A stretch of 20,038 bases of DNA from Candidatus Woesearchaeota archaeon (lineage in GTDB: Archaea; Nanobdellota; Nanobdellia; Woesearchaeales; UBA525). This document shows positions 7,199 to 13,494 of this stretch, piece after piece. Position 1 is the first letter of the stretch. The number at the start of each line of letters is the position of its first letter. Location: NCBI GenBank assembly GCA_013331575.1, contig DUGD01000056.1, positions 1 through 20,038 of the forward strand, read 5' to 3'. The translations under genes and the position numbers were made by a program. The notes beneath the pieces were generated by a model. That model had not been told where the DNA came from. It worked only from the letters and a program-made list of their open reading frames with translations, and made no database searches.

Positions 7199-7801
7199 AT
7201 GACTCTCCGCGTCCAGTACTCCTCTCTCATAAACCAAGGCGCGTACGCGTTCGTATTCGCGGTCTCGTCCGACATTGCGGTGAAAGTCTTCAAATCCGAC
7301 ATGATCCGTGCAAGCAACGATGATCAAAAAGATCTTCCCGCTTCCAGATATCAGCTCTCCTGCGAAGAACGGGTGATGCGTGCATTGCGCACGAACGATG
7401 TCTCCGTGCCAGAACCGCACGGTATCCGCGCAGTGACGCTGGAGTTCCCGACGCGCACCATGACCGCTCCCGGACTGCTGATGGAGCGTATCCACGGGCA
7501 GACGATCTACAGCCTCGGTCGAAACCCCGAGGATGAGCGGCTGTTCGACTACGCGACAGCGTTATGGAACACAGAGCTCGTCAAAGCGAGGCGCATATGC
7601 GACATCGAAGACGCGCACGATGAGAACGCGCTCTACGACGCACGGAAGGGGAAGGTCTACCTTCTGGACTTCATCGGATGGACGATCCGCAAAGAGTTTC
7701 GCCTGCCGAGAAAATGCGTGTCTCCGGATGTAGTCGACATCACGTCCGGTCACGTATCGACTGTCGGCAGTGTGGCATATGATGCTCGATTCAACAAATA
7801 A
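7199..7801 (+). CDS. Minimal protein-kinase-like protein, copy 1
   Basis: A 200-residue protein with a compact kinase-like layout (RIO/ABC1/lipopolysaccharide-kinase style). It has a Gly-poor P-loop QGAYAFVFAV (13-22), an AVKVF segment with the ATP-binding Lys (K29), a Glu pair in a following helix (E56/E57), the hinge-like GLLMERIHGQ (92-101), the catalytic-loop equivalent DAHDEN (138-143) with Asp138 and Asn143, and LLDF (155-158) with the metal-binding Asp157 in place of DFG. It lacks most of the C-lobe after that point, so it is far shorter than typical eukaryotic-type kinases (about 250-300 residues). The start could be GTG 7193 or ATG 7199; GGTG at 7190-7193 favours the ATG. A paralogue lies on the other strand at 8385-8963. 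Substrate unknown. Confidence 0.65.
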   Translation: MTLRVQYSSLINQGAYAFVFAVSSDIAVKVFKSDMIRASNDDQKDLPASRYQLSCEERVMRALRTNDVSVPEPHGIRAVTLEFPTRTMTAPGLLMERIHGQTIYSLGRNPEDERLFDYATALWNTELVKARRICDIEDAHDENALYDARKGKVYLLDFIGWTIRKEFRLPRKCVSPDVVDITSGHVSTVGSVAYDARFNK

Positions 7802-7808
7802 TCCTACA

Positions 7809-7814
7809 GGTGAT
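7809..7814 (+). promoter_or_regulatory. Shine-Dalgarno site that decides the start of the next gene
   Basis: GGTGAT is complementary to the 3' end of archaeal 16S rRNA (ATCACC) and lies 4 nt before ATG 7819. It therefore overrules the upstream in-frame GTG at 7810, which lies within the site. The same arrangement, GTGATACTC then ATG, occurs before rps11. Confidence 0.65.
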
Positions 7815-7818
7815 ACTC

Positions 7819-8256
7819 ATGATAACTACTACTGAACCAAGAACGAAATCAACGCCATTCCTTTGCACGCCATCGAACCTGCGCCTCGAAGCGTACGATG
7901 CGGTCATCGAAGGGACCGTCGCTACGCGACGCGATCCTGTGTGGAACGAACTCGGGTTCCACCGCGAGATGCTCTACGTCCCGCGCGACATCGGCACCCT
8001 CGTGACGGGCGGACGTCGTATCGAGCTCTATGGTCGCACGAGCGATTTCTTCACGCTGCGCGAGGCCGCACCGCGCGGCAACGACCATTACCCGGTCGCG
8101 CTCGTCGAAGCGGAATGGCCGCGTACCATCGTGCTCAAGAACGGCCACATCTACGTCGCGAAGGACCTCCGGAAGGACGCTGCGTACATGGCGAAAGTCC
8201 CTGAGATCGTCGGCATGGCAGGCGTTTTCTTCCAGAACGGGAATTTCGGGAACTGA
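7819..8256 (+). CDS. Hypothetical protein between the kinase-like genes
   Basis: A 145-residue protein, not recognised. It has a predominantly beta pattern with short hydrophobic strands (REMLYVPRDIGTLV, RRIELYGR, YPVALVEAEW, TIVLKNGHIYVAKDL). There is no signal peptide or membrane helix, so it is probably a small cytosolic domain. It follows the kinase-like gene by 17 bp with a strong Shine-Dalgarno site, so the two are probably co-transcribed and may act together, for example as substrate or partner; this is inference. It converges with the second kinase-like gene, with 128 bp between. Confidence 0.6.
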   Translation: MITTTEPRTKSTPFLCTPSNLRLEAYDAVIEGTVATRRDPVWNELGFHREMLYVPRDIGTLVTGGRRIELYGRTSDFFTLREAAPRGNDHYPVALVEAEWPRTIVLKNGHIYVAKDLRKDAAYMAKVPEIVGMAGVFFQNGNFGN

Positions 8257-8384
8257 GCCTGATACTGGGACGCTCCATTGTTAGGCGTTGATAAGCATTC
8301 GATTCCTGTTCTGGAGCATCGTCTTCCATCGACTTCATGCTTGAGGTTGAGTTGCGCGATGACTTACGCGTTACTTTCTCGACG

Positions 8385-8963
8385 TTATTGCTTCTCAATT
8401 ATTTTCCAAAAGTCCACATCAATTAGGTAGACTTTTCTGTCTGGAAATGTGAACAACGCGTTTCCATAATGAGCATCCGCTATCTGGCAGACCACCTCTG
8501 CTTTTTTAATCTCTTGATTCCATGACGCTTCTATGTCTCGGGTCCACGGTAGGTTTCGTATGATGCTGCCGCTCCTAGTTCTTGTATTAAAGAACCAGTT
8601 GTGAGGCATCGCTTTTTGTACTGACTGCCCATTGATTTTTTGCATCACAAGGCCGTAGAATTCCTCTCGGTCATCTTGTACTCCGGGAGGGAGTTTTGTC
8701 ATCGGAAATGAAAAGATGCCTTCTGGCTTCGGAACTGAGACTCCCATTTCATAGAGGTGCGAGAGTATCGTTTCCTCATGCTTTAGTTCTGGTAGTGCAC
8801 TGTTGTTTGGTTTTATGAACTTATCATCAGGGTATTTTTTCACTTTTGCCGCGAGTCCGTTGCCGATGTCGTAGACTTGCGCGAAAGCGCCGCTTCCCAA
8901 TAGCTGGAACTGTGCATCGCAAGGATATTGCCTGATGGCTGCTTGTGCGGTGCTATCGTTCAT
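8385..8963 (-). CDS. Minimal protein-kinase-like protein, copy 2
   Basis: A 192-residue protein, a clear paralogue of the kinase-like protein at 7199-7801. It has a better glycine loop (LGSGAFAQVYDI, 22-33), AAKVKKY with Lys40, a Glu pair (E63/E64), VSVPKPEGI (75-83; compare VSVPEPHGI in copy 1), GLVMQKINGQ (104-113), the catalytic-loop equivalent DAHYGN (163-168) and YLIDVDFW (179-186) with candidate metal-binding Asp182 or Asp184. WNQEIKKAEVVCQI also matches copy 1. It ends almost directly after the DFG-equivalent, like copy 1. Base composition is visibly more AT-rich than in its neighbours, which may mean transfer or a different age. ATG 8963 is about 26 nt after a minus-strand TATA box, so the transcript is probably leaderless. 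Confidence 0.7.
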   Translation of the reverse strand: MNDSTAQAAIRQYPCDAQFQLLGSGAFAQVYDIGNGLAAKVKKYPDDKFIKPNNSALPELKHEETILSHLYEMGVSVPKPEGIFSFPMTKLPPGVQDDREEFYGLVMQKINGQSVQKAMPHNWFFNTRTRSGSIIRNLPWTRDIEASWNQEIKKAEVVCQIADAHYGNALFTFPDRKVYLIDVDFWKIIEKQ

Positions 8964-8985
8964 TGTGATTGTATGTGCAGGAGAG

Positions 8986-8993
8986 TATTTAAA
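8986..8993 (-). promoter_or_regulatory. TATA box of kinase-like gene copy 2
   Basis: On the minus strand, TTTAAATA is centred about 26 nt before the ATG at 8963, which predicts a leaderless transcript. A 10-bp perfect palindrome (9003-9026) sits directly upstream. Confidence 0.6.
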
Positions 8994-9002
8994 TATTTCT
9001 AA

Positions 9003-9026
9003 AATAACTACTTGTTAGTAGTTATT
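9003..9026. promoter_or_regulatory. Perfect 10-bp inverted repeat, candidate operator
   Basis: AATAACTACT, loop TGTT, then AGTAGTTATT. The arms are exact reverse complements. The element lies about 10 bp upstream of the TATA box of the minus-strand kinase-like gene, and about 90 bp before the rps13 TATA. It shares TAACTACT with the palindrome before the first glycosyltransferase (71-78). A binding site for a dimeric regulator is the simplest reading; a short hairpin in RNA is an alternative. Confidence 0.45.
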
Positions 9027-9116
9027 AAAACACTTTACGTATTCACGATTCTTGATGACGATTCTTTATGATTATTGTCGCTCTCAGGAGTTGTTTGTTT
9101 TTTTGCAAAACCAAAC

Positions 9117-9125
9117 CTTTTTAAA
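9117..9125 (+). promoter_or_regulatory. TATA box of the rps13 ribosomal protein/RNA polymerase operon
   Basis: CTTTTTAAA preceded by CCAAAC. Transcription is expected to start near 9147, which gives a leader of about 175 nt before ATG 9324. No closer TATA element is visible before rps13. No other promoter of this quality lies between here and rpoN, so the cluster may be one transcription unit. Confidence 0.5.
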
Positions 9126-9149
9126 CCACCGGGAAATCCCTTGTGTTAT

Positions 9150-9294
9150 CGTCCAAGTGAAGAGCGTTGAGGACGGCATCAGTTTCTCGACGCGATTGAC
9201 TTGGCCGCGGGGAGTGTAACTCACTCCGTTCCGTGGTTCGACGTCGCCGCGCCTGCATAAATCGGCGCGGCTCCTGGTCCGTCCCAAGGCGGCC
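9150..9294 (+). ncRNA. Structured leader or small RNA upstream of rps13
   Basis: Several pairings are readable by eye. GGCCGC (9203-9208) pairs with GCGGCC (9289-9294) and encloses two hairpins: GGAGTG/CACTCC (9211-9216/9222-9227) and GCCGCGCC/GGCGCGGC (9246-9253/9264-9271). In addition, GGACG (9171-9175) can pair with CGTCC (9150-9154), or GGACGG with CCGTCC (9279-9284); these two are mutually exclusive, and the second would form a pseudoknot with the enclosing helix. It matches no RNA family I know (not tRNA, 5S, SRP or RNase P RNA). It may be an autoregulatory leader; this is inference, and GC-rich pairings arise easily by chance. Confidence 0.35.
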
Positions 9295-9323
9295 CCAAAT
9301 ACGACAGTTCCAAGGCAACCTCA

Positions 9324-9803
9324 ATGGCAACCCGCTTCATCATCCGCATCGCTAACACCGATCTCAACGGAGAGCGCAAGATTCCTATCGCGCTCACGAA
9401 GATCAAGGGCGTCAGCCACATGTTCGCGAACGCGCTCTGCGAGGCCACCGGCATCGACAAGAGCAAGAAGGCGGGCGACCTTTCGGACGCAGAGGAGAAG
9501 AGCCTCAACGACGCCATCCGCAACCCCAAGGCCGTCGGCATCCCCGTCTGGATGACCAACCGCCGCAATGACCCTGAGACCGGCGAAGACAGCCACCTCA
9601 TCGGTTCTGACATCGCATTCACGAAGGACAACGACATCAAGCGCATGAAGAAGCTCAAGACCCTCAAGGGCGTCCGCCACGCGGCAGGCCTCCCGGTCCG
9701 CGGCCAGCGCACGAAGTCGAACTTCCGTAAGAACAAGAAGCGCGGTTCGGGCAAGAAGCAGCCTGCACGCGCGGCTCCGCAAGGGTCGTACGCGCACAAG
9801 TAA
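9324..9803 (+). CDS. rps13: 30S ribosomal protein S13
   Basis: A 159-residue S13 (uS13) of the archaeal type, slightly longer than its bacterial counterparts. S13 sits in the head of the small subunit and contacts 16S rRNA and P-site tRNA. The N-terminus (FIIRIANTDLNGERKI) and the helix-two-turn-helix region with IALTKIKGVSHMFANALC are typical. The C-terminus has LKGVRHAAGLPVRGQRTKSN and a Lys/Arg-rich tail, the usual RNA- and tRNA-contacting end. It is the first gene of the archaeal S13-S4-S11-RpoD block. Start: the ATG at 9324 gives the conserved N-terminus; only a weak AAGG lies upstream. Confidence 0.97.
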   Translation: MATRFIIRIANTDLNGERKIPIALTKIKGVSHMFANALCEATGIDKSKKAGDLSDAEEKSLNDAIRNPKAVGIPVWMTNRRNDPETGEDSHLIGSDIAFTKDNDIKRMKKLKTLKGVRHAAGLPVRGQRTKSNFRKNKKRGSGKKQPARAAPQGSYAHK

Positions 9804-9835
9804 TTATCCGATAACCACTCGAATGAGCTGATCAC

Positions 9836-10531
9836 ATGGGCGATATCAAGCGATTCAAGAAGAAGTACACGACCCCTATGCACCCGTGGAACGCCACGCG
9901 CATCGGGCTCGAGCGCGAGATAAAGCGCAAGTACGGCGTCGCCAACAAGGCCGAGATATGGAAGATGGAGTCGAAGCTCACATCGTTCAAGGATCAGGCG
10001 AAGCAGCTCCTCACTCGTACGGACGCTCAGGCGGCCAAAGAGCTCGAGCAGATGAAGCTGCGTATGGTCTCGTTGGGCCTCATCAAGGCGTCGGGTGTCA
10101 TGGATGACATCCTCGGTCTGCAATTGCGCGACATCATGAACCGCCGCCTCCAGACACTCGTGCTCAAGAAGCGCTTGGCCCGCAGTGTCAAGCACGCACG
10201 CCAGCTCATCGTGCACGAGCACATCTCCGTCGGCGGCAAGAAGATCACCTCACCATCCTACCTCGTCCTCGTCTCTGAGGAGGGCAGCATCGGCTACGCG
10301 CCTGATAGCGCAATGATGCAGTCCGAACACCCTGAGGCGTTCAGCGAGGAGCTCATGCAGCGCAAGCAGGCGCGTCAGCGAGCGAAGGACAAGAAGCGCG
10401 GCGTCAAGACCGACGAGATCGTCGTCTTCGATGAGTCGGCTATCGCCGACCCTGAAGCCGCCGCGAAGGATGCAGCGGCCGACGCTAGCGTCGCAGATCT
10501 CGCTGTCGAGCCGACAGCGGAGAACAAGTAG
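9836..10531 (+). CDS. rps4: 30S ribosomal protein S4
   Basis: A 231-residue S4 (uS4), one of the primary 16S rRNA-binding proteins that begin small-subunit assembly. It opens with the archaeal/eukaryotic-like N-terminus ([25 protein letters not shown]). The S4 RNA-binding domain lies at about 100-150 ([31 protein letters not shown]). It is longer than most archaeal S4 proteins because of an acidic, Ala-rich C-terminal tail (about 195-231). It follows rps13 by 32 bp. Confidence 0.97.
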   Translation: MGDIKRFKKKYTTPMHPWNATRIGLEREIKRKYGVANKAEIWKMESKLTSFKDQAKQLLTRTDAQAAKELEQMKLRMVSLGLIKASGVMDDILGLQLRDIMNRRLQTLVLKKRLARSVKHARQLIVHEHISVGGKKITSPSYLVLVSEEGSIGYAPDSAMMQSEHPEAFSEELMQRKQARQRAKDKKRGVKTDEIVVFDESAIADPEAAAKDAAADASVADLAVEPTAENK

Positions 10532-10545
10532 GTCAAGTGATACTC

Positions 10546-11037
10546 ATGGTAAAACACGCAGCAGAAGAGGCGAGCAGCTCCAATTTGCAGTCCGCAGCCC
10601 AGGCACCATCGCCTGAATCGGTCGCGGCACCCGAGCCGCCGCGCCAGACCGGCACGCGCTGGGGTATCTGCCACATCTTCAGCTCCTACAATAACACAAT
10701 CATGCACGTCACCGATATGACGGGTAGCGAGACCATCGGTATCGTCTCTGGCGGACAGATGGTCAAGAGCGACCGCCTTGAGTCGAGTCCGACGACGGCG
10801 ATGGCAGGCGCGCGCAAGCTCGCAGAGCTATGCCTTGACAAGGGTGTCACCGGCGTGCACATCCGCATCCGTGCTCCGGGAGGCCACAATGGTCCGATGA
10901 CGCCGGGTCCTGGTGCTCAGGCGGTCGTCCGTACGCTCAGCAGGCGCGGTTTGAAGATCGGCCTCATCGAGGACGTGACCCCTATCCCGCACGGCGGTTG
11001 CCGCAAGAAGGGCGGAAAGCGCGGACGTCGCGTATAA
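10546..11037 (+). CDS. rps11: 30S ribosomal protein S11
   Basis: A 163-residue S11 (uS11), which sits on the platform of the small subunit near the E site. The core from [19 protein letters not shown] to the Lys/Arg-rich C-terminus ([13 protein letters not shown]) is highly typical, including [15 protein letters not shown]. The first 35 residues or so are an unusual Ala/Ser/Pro-rich extension, since archaeal S11 proteins are normally near 130 residues. ATG 10546 is chosen because GTGAT (10537-10541) is its Shine-Dalgarno site; the in-frame GTG at 10537 is part of that site. Confidence 0.97.
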   Translation: MVKHAAEEASSSNLQSAAQAPSPESVAAPEPPRQTGTRWGICHIFSSYNNTIMHVTDMTGSETIGIVSGGQMVKSDRLESSPTTAMAGARKLAELCLDKGVTGVHIRIRAPGGHNGPMTPGPGAQAVVRTLSRRGLKIGLIEDVTPIPHGGCRKKGGKRGRRV

Positions 11038-11075
11038 ACTCATAATCAACAGTTCAATCAACAGTTTGGTGTACC

Positions 11076-11855
11076 ATGAAGCTGTCCAAGATCAAGGGTA
11101 AGGATAACATCCTCCAGCTCGAGATCAAGGATGGCCAGGACTGGTACCTGAACACGCTGCGCCGTCTGATGACGAGCGAGACTCCGGTCATGGCGATAGA
11201 GCAGGTCGAGATGCGACGCAACGACAGCATCCTCTACGATGAGGTGTTGACGCACCGCCTCGGCCTTGTTCCGCTCACCACGGACCTTGAGTCGTACCAA
11301 CTGCCTTCGGCAGAGGAGATCGAGTCGGGCGAGTACCTCGCGCAGTCAAGCTGCAAGCTTGTGCTCGCGGCGAAAGGACCGTGCATCGTGTTCGCGAAGG
11401 ACCTCAAGAGCAAGGACCCGAAGGTCAAGCCGGTCTTCCCGGACATGCCGCTCGTCAAGCTCCTCGAGGGTCAAGAGCTCGAGTTCGAGGCGACCGCAGT
11501 CATGGGCATCGGCAAGGTCCATGCCAAGTGGAGCCCGGGCCACGTGTATTTCCGCAAGATTCCGAGTATCACGATCAAGAATCCCAGTGCGCTTGCAGTC
11601 GCGCAGGCCTGCCCCACGGGCACGCTCGCCGAGAAAGCAGGTAAGGTTCACGTCACGGACGAGAAGACCTGCATCCTGTGCAACGCATGCATGGACATCG
11701 ACGGCAGCAAGAGCGTCACGGTAGAGACCGGGACGGATTTCCTGTTCGCGATCGAAGCCTGGGGTCAGATAACGACGGAGGAGATTGTCACCACGGCAGT
11801 CGATGCTTACACTAAGCAACTCAAGGAGTTCGACACGCTCGTCAAGGGCCTATAA
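11076..11855 (+). CDS. rpoD: DNA-directed RNA polymerase subunit D (Rpo3) with an iron-sulfur site
   Basis: A 259-residue archaeal homologue of bacterial alpha and eukaryotic Rpb3. It forms the assembly platform for the polymerase with subunits L, N and P. The N-terminal dimerisation part includes YLNTLRRLMTSETPVMAIE and LTHRLGLVPL. An inserted ferredoxin-like segment keeps four Cys residues: C179 (in ACPTG) and C199, C202 and C205 (CILCNAC). That is enough for one [4Fe-4S] cluster, as found in a subset of archaea; others have lost it. The C-terminus FAIEAWGQI is also typical. GGTG precedes the ATG at 11076. A partner subunit, rpoN (Rpo10), is encoded downstream in the same cluster. Confidence 0.96.
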   Translation: MKLSKIKGKDNILQLEIKDGQDWYLNTLRRLMTSETPVMAIEQVEMRRNDSILYDEVLTHRLGLVPLTTDLESYQLPSAEEIESGEYLAQSSCKLVLAAKGPCIVFAKDLKSKDPKVKPVFPDMPLVKLLEGQELEFEATAVMGIGKVHAKWSPGHVYFRKIPSITIKNPSALAVAQACPTGTLAEKAGKVHVTDEKTCILCNACMDIDGSKSVTVETGTDFLFAIEAWGQITTEEIVTTAVDAYTKQLKEFDTLVKGL

Positions 11856-11861
11856 GGAGGT
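11856..11861 (+). promoter_or_regulatory. Orphan Shine-Dalgarno-like sequence after rpoD
   Basis: GGAGGT directly follows the rpoD stop codon but no start codon lies within reach; the tRNA begins 24 nt later. It may be a relic of a lost reading frame or simply part of the tRNA 5' leader. Confidence 0.4.
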
Positions 11862-11884
11862 CAAAGCCCCTTCACAATCACAAC

Positions 11885-11968
11885 GCGGGGGTGCCGCAGT
11901 GGTCAACCGGGCTAGGTTGAGGGCCTAGTAGCCTCGTGCTTACGCGTGTTCGAATCACGTCCCCCGCA
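11885..11968 (+). tRNA. tRNA-Leu (anticodon GAG)
   Basis: The acceptor stem is GCGGGGG (11885-11891) with CCCCCGC (11961-11967), followed by an A discriminator. The anticodon stem is CTAGG/CCTAG around loop TTGAGGG, so the anticodon is GAG, which reads CUC/CUU (Leu). A long variable arm with its own stem makes it a class II tRNA, as expected for leucine. The T arm has GTTCGAATC. No CCA is encoded. A tRNA-Leu in this place, between rpoD and rpl18e, is known from other archaea, for example the Haloarcula tRNA-Leu/L18e/L13/S9 operon. It probably matures from the operon transcript, since no separate TATA box is visible. Confidence 0.95.
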
Positions 11969-12029
11969 TTCATCGTCAACAGCATTCACAGACAACAACC
12001 ATCATCAACACAATCAAACGGTCGAGAAC

Positions 12030-12374
12030 ATGAAGAACACCACCACACAGGCGCTCATCCAAGAGCTGAAACGGACTGCCATCGCGCAAGAGGTCCCTCT
12101 CTGGAAACGCGTCGCAGAGGACCTTGAGAAGCCGTCGCGACAGCGCCGATCGGTGAACATCTTCAAGATCGATGCGAACGCCGACGATGGCGATATCCTC
12201 ATCGTCCCGGGCAAGGTCTTGGGCGAGGGAGATCTCACGAAGAAAGTGACTGTCGCAGCGTTCAGTTTCAGCAGTCAAGCCGCCGAGAAGATCGGTAAGA
12301 ACGGCAAGGTCATGACGATCACAGAGCTCATCAAGAGCAACCCTAAAGCTTCGAAGGTGAGGATCCTTGGATAA
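12030..12374 (+). CDS. rpl18e: 50S ribosomal protein L18e
   Basis: A 114-residue archaeal/eukaryotic-specific large-subunit protein (eL18, related to bacterial L15 by fold). The motifs VPLWKRVAEDLEKPSR and ILIVPGKVLGEGDL are characteristic, and the C-terminus (SNPKASKVRILG) fits. The ATG at 12030 gives the standard length; the longer in-frame ORF begins inside the tRNA and is not coding there. The end overlaps the TTG start of rpl13 by 8 nt. Confidence 0.95.
   Translation: MKNTTTQALIQELKRTAIAQEVPLWKRVAEDLEKPSRQRRSVNIFKIDANADDGDILIVPGKVLGEGDLTKKVTVAAFSFSSQAAEKIGKNGKVMTITELIKSNPKASKVRILG
12356..12360 (+). promoter_or_regulatory. Shine-Dalgarno site for the TTG start of rpl13
   Basis: GGTGA lies 6 nt before TTG 12367, inside the end of rpl18e. 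It supports the non-ATG start, because no in-frame ATG exists before the conserved L13 core. Confidence 0.6.
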
Positions 12375-12840
12375 GCCCACGAATCAACCGGCGAAGGCGG
12401 CACACGAGAATCTGCTCGTCATCGATGCCACCGACCTCTTGGTCGGTCGCTTGGCGACGCGCGTCGCTCGCGAGTCCATGCACGGCAAGACTGTGCGCGT
12501 CATCAACTGCGAGAAGGCGGCGATGAGCGGTAGCAAGGCATTCCTCGTCGGGGAATGGACTCGGCGATTCCATATGGGCGTCCCGCGTAAGGGTCCGTAT
12601 ATCCACAGGTTCCCTGACCGTATGGTTCGCAGGATCATCCGTGGCATGCTCGCCCACCACAATCCGCGTGGTCGCGAAGCGTACGCACGCATCATGTGCT
12701 ACATCGGCGTGCCGACCGAGCTCAAGGATGCTAAGACCGTCACATTCAAGGATATGAGCGTGAGCAAGCTGCCGACCACGAAGTACATGACCATCGGCGC
12801 GCTTTGCAAAGAGTTGGGAGGCAAGTGGCATGAGCAGTAA
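12367..12840 (+). CDS. rpl13: 50S ribosomal protein L13
   Basis: A 157-residue L13 (uL13), an early-assembly protein of the large subunit. Typical segments are VIDATDLLVGRLATRVAR, GKTVRVINCEKAAMSG and PRKGPYIHRFPDRMVRRIIRGML. It starts with TTG, preceded by a good Shine-Dalgarno site, and overlaps rpl18e by 8 nt, so translational coupling is likely. Its stop overlaps the start of rps9. Confidence 0.95.
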   Translation: MDKPTNQPAKAAHENLLVIDATDLLVGRLATRVARESMHGKTVRVINCEKAAMSGSKAFLVGEWTRRFHMGVPRKGPYIHRFPDRMVRRIIRGMLAHHNPRGREAYARIMCYIGVPTELKDAKTVTFKDMSVSKLPTTKYMTIGALCKELGGKWHEQ

Positions 12841-13240
12841 ACCTAAGAGCAATGTCTTCCATGCGAGCGGCAAGCGCAAACGCGCGGTCGCGCGTGCAAC
12901 CATCGCACCCGGCAAGGGCGCGGTCCGCATCAATCATGTCTCGCTCGATCACTTCAGCAATGAGATTGCCCGCGCTCGCATCCGTGAGCCGCTCGTGCTC
13001 GCCGGCGACGCCGACAAGCTCGATATCATCGTGCGTGTCGAAGGCGGTGGCCTTACCAGTCAGGCGGATGCTGTCCGTCTCGCTATCGGCCGTGCCCTCG
13101 TGCTCATGAATCCTGGTTTGAAGTCGACGTTGCTCGACTACGACCGTCAGCTCCTCGTCGCGGATATCCGTCGCAAGGAGTCTGCCAAGCCGAACTCGCA
13201 CGGTCAGGCCCGCGCGAAAGTCCAGAAGAGCTACCGTTAG
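12830..13240 (+). CDS. rps9: 30S ribosomal protein S9
   Basis: A 136-residue S9 (uS9), whose C-terminal tail reaches the P-site tRNA. It shows ASGKRKRAVARATIAPGKGAVRIN, GGGLTSQADAVRLAIGRAL and the invariant C-terminus ending in KSYR. The ATG at 12830 overlaps the rpl13 stop by 11 nt, with GGGAGG upstream. A 56-bp gap with a T6 run (13265-13270) follows before rpoN. Confidence 0.97.
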   Translation: MSSKPKSNVFHASGKRKRAVARATIAPGKGAVRINHVSLDHFSNEIARARIREPLVLAGDADKLDIIVRVEGGGLTSQADAVRLAIGRALVLMNPGLKSTLLDYDRQLLVADIRRKESAKPNSHGQARAKVQKSYR

Positions 13241-13296
13241 GCTCGTCCTTTCCTATTCACATCCTTTTTTCATAGTATCCAGAAAGAGGCGAACAC

Positions 13297-13494
13297 ATGA
13301 TCATCCCCATACGATGTTTCTCGTGCGGCAAACCTGTCGCTCACCTCTGGAAGGAGTACACTGAGCGCACTGTCAAGGGCGAGGATGCGAAGAAAGTGCT
13401 TGATGACTTGAAAGTCGAGCGCTATTGCTGCCGTGCATTGATGCTCGGTCACGTCGATTTGATCGATACTGCAGCGAGATTCAAGCGGTTCTAG
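13297..13494 (+). CDS. rpoN: DNA-directed RNA polymerase subunit N (Rpo10)
   Basis: A 65-residue zinc-binding polymerase subunit, equivalent to eukaryotic Rpb10, and not the bacterial sigma-54 of the same symbol. It begins MIIPIRCFSCGKP and has the Zn ligands C7, C10, C44 and C45 (CxxC...CC), all present. It docks next to subunits D and L. GAGGCG lies upstream of the ATG. Its TAG stop (13492-13494) is part of a CTAG shared with the stop codon of the convergent SAM-binding gene, so the two operons meet with a 4-nt overlap. Confidence 0.96.
   Translation: MIIPIRCFSCGKPVAHLWKEYTERTVKGEDAKKVLDDLKVERYCCRALMLGHVDLIDTAARFKRF

Larger units (their letters stand above)
9027..9323. other. Intergenic region and rps13 leader
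   Basis: No protein gene is supported here. It contains a T7 run (9098-9104), the rps13 TATA box (9117-9125), a small GGGA-AA-TCCC palindrome (9131-9140) and a leader of about 175 nt with several potential helices, listed separately. Confidence 0.6.

Noticed and set aside
8257..8384. Minus-strand ORF 8135-8398 across the gap between convergent genes
   Set aside because: More than half lies antisense to the 7819-8256 gene, the product is Ser/Arg-rich without pattern, and there is no promoter.
9052..9058. C-box-like TTGATGA suggesting a C/D box guide RNA
   Set aside because: No matching D box (CTGA) or C'/D' pair is found at the right distance.
9203..9294. tRNA-like cloverleaf upstream of rps13
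   Set aside because: The enclosing helix is only 6 bp, the TTCGA lies outside a proper 5-bp T stem, and no anticodon arm with a 7-nt loop can be formed.
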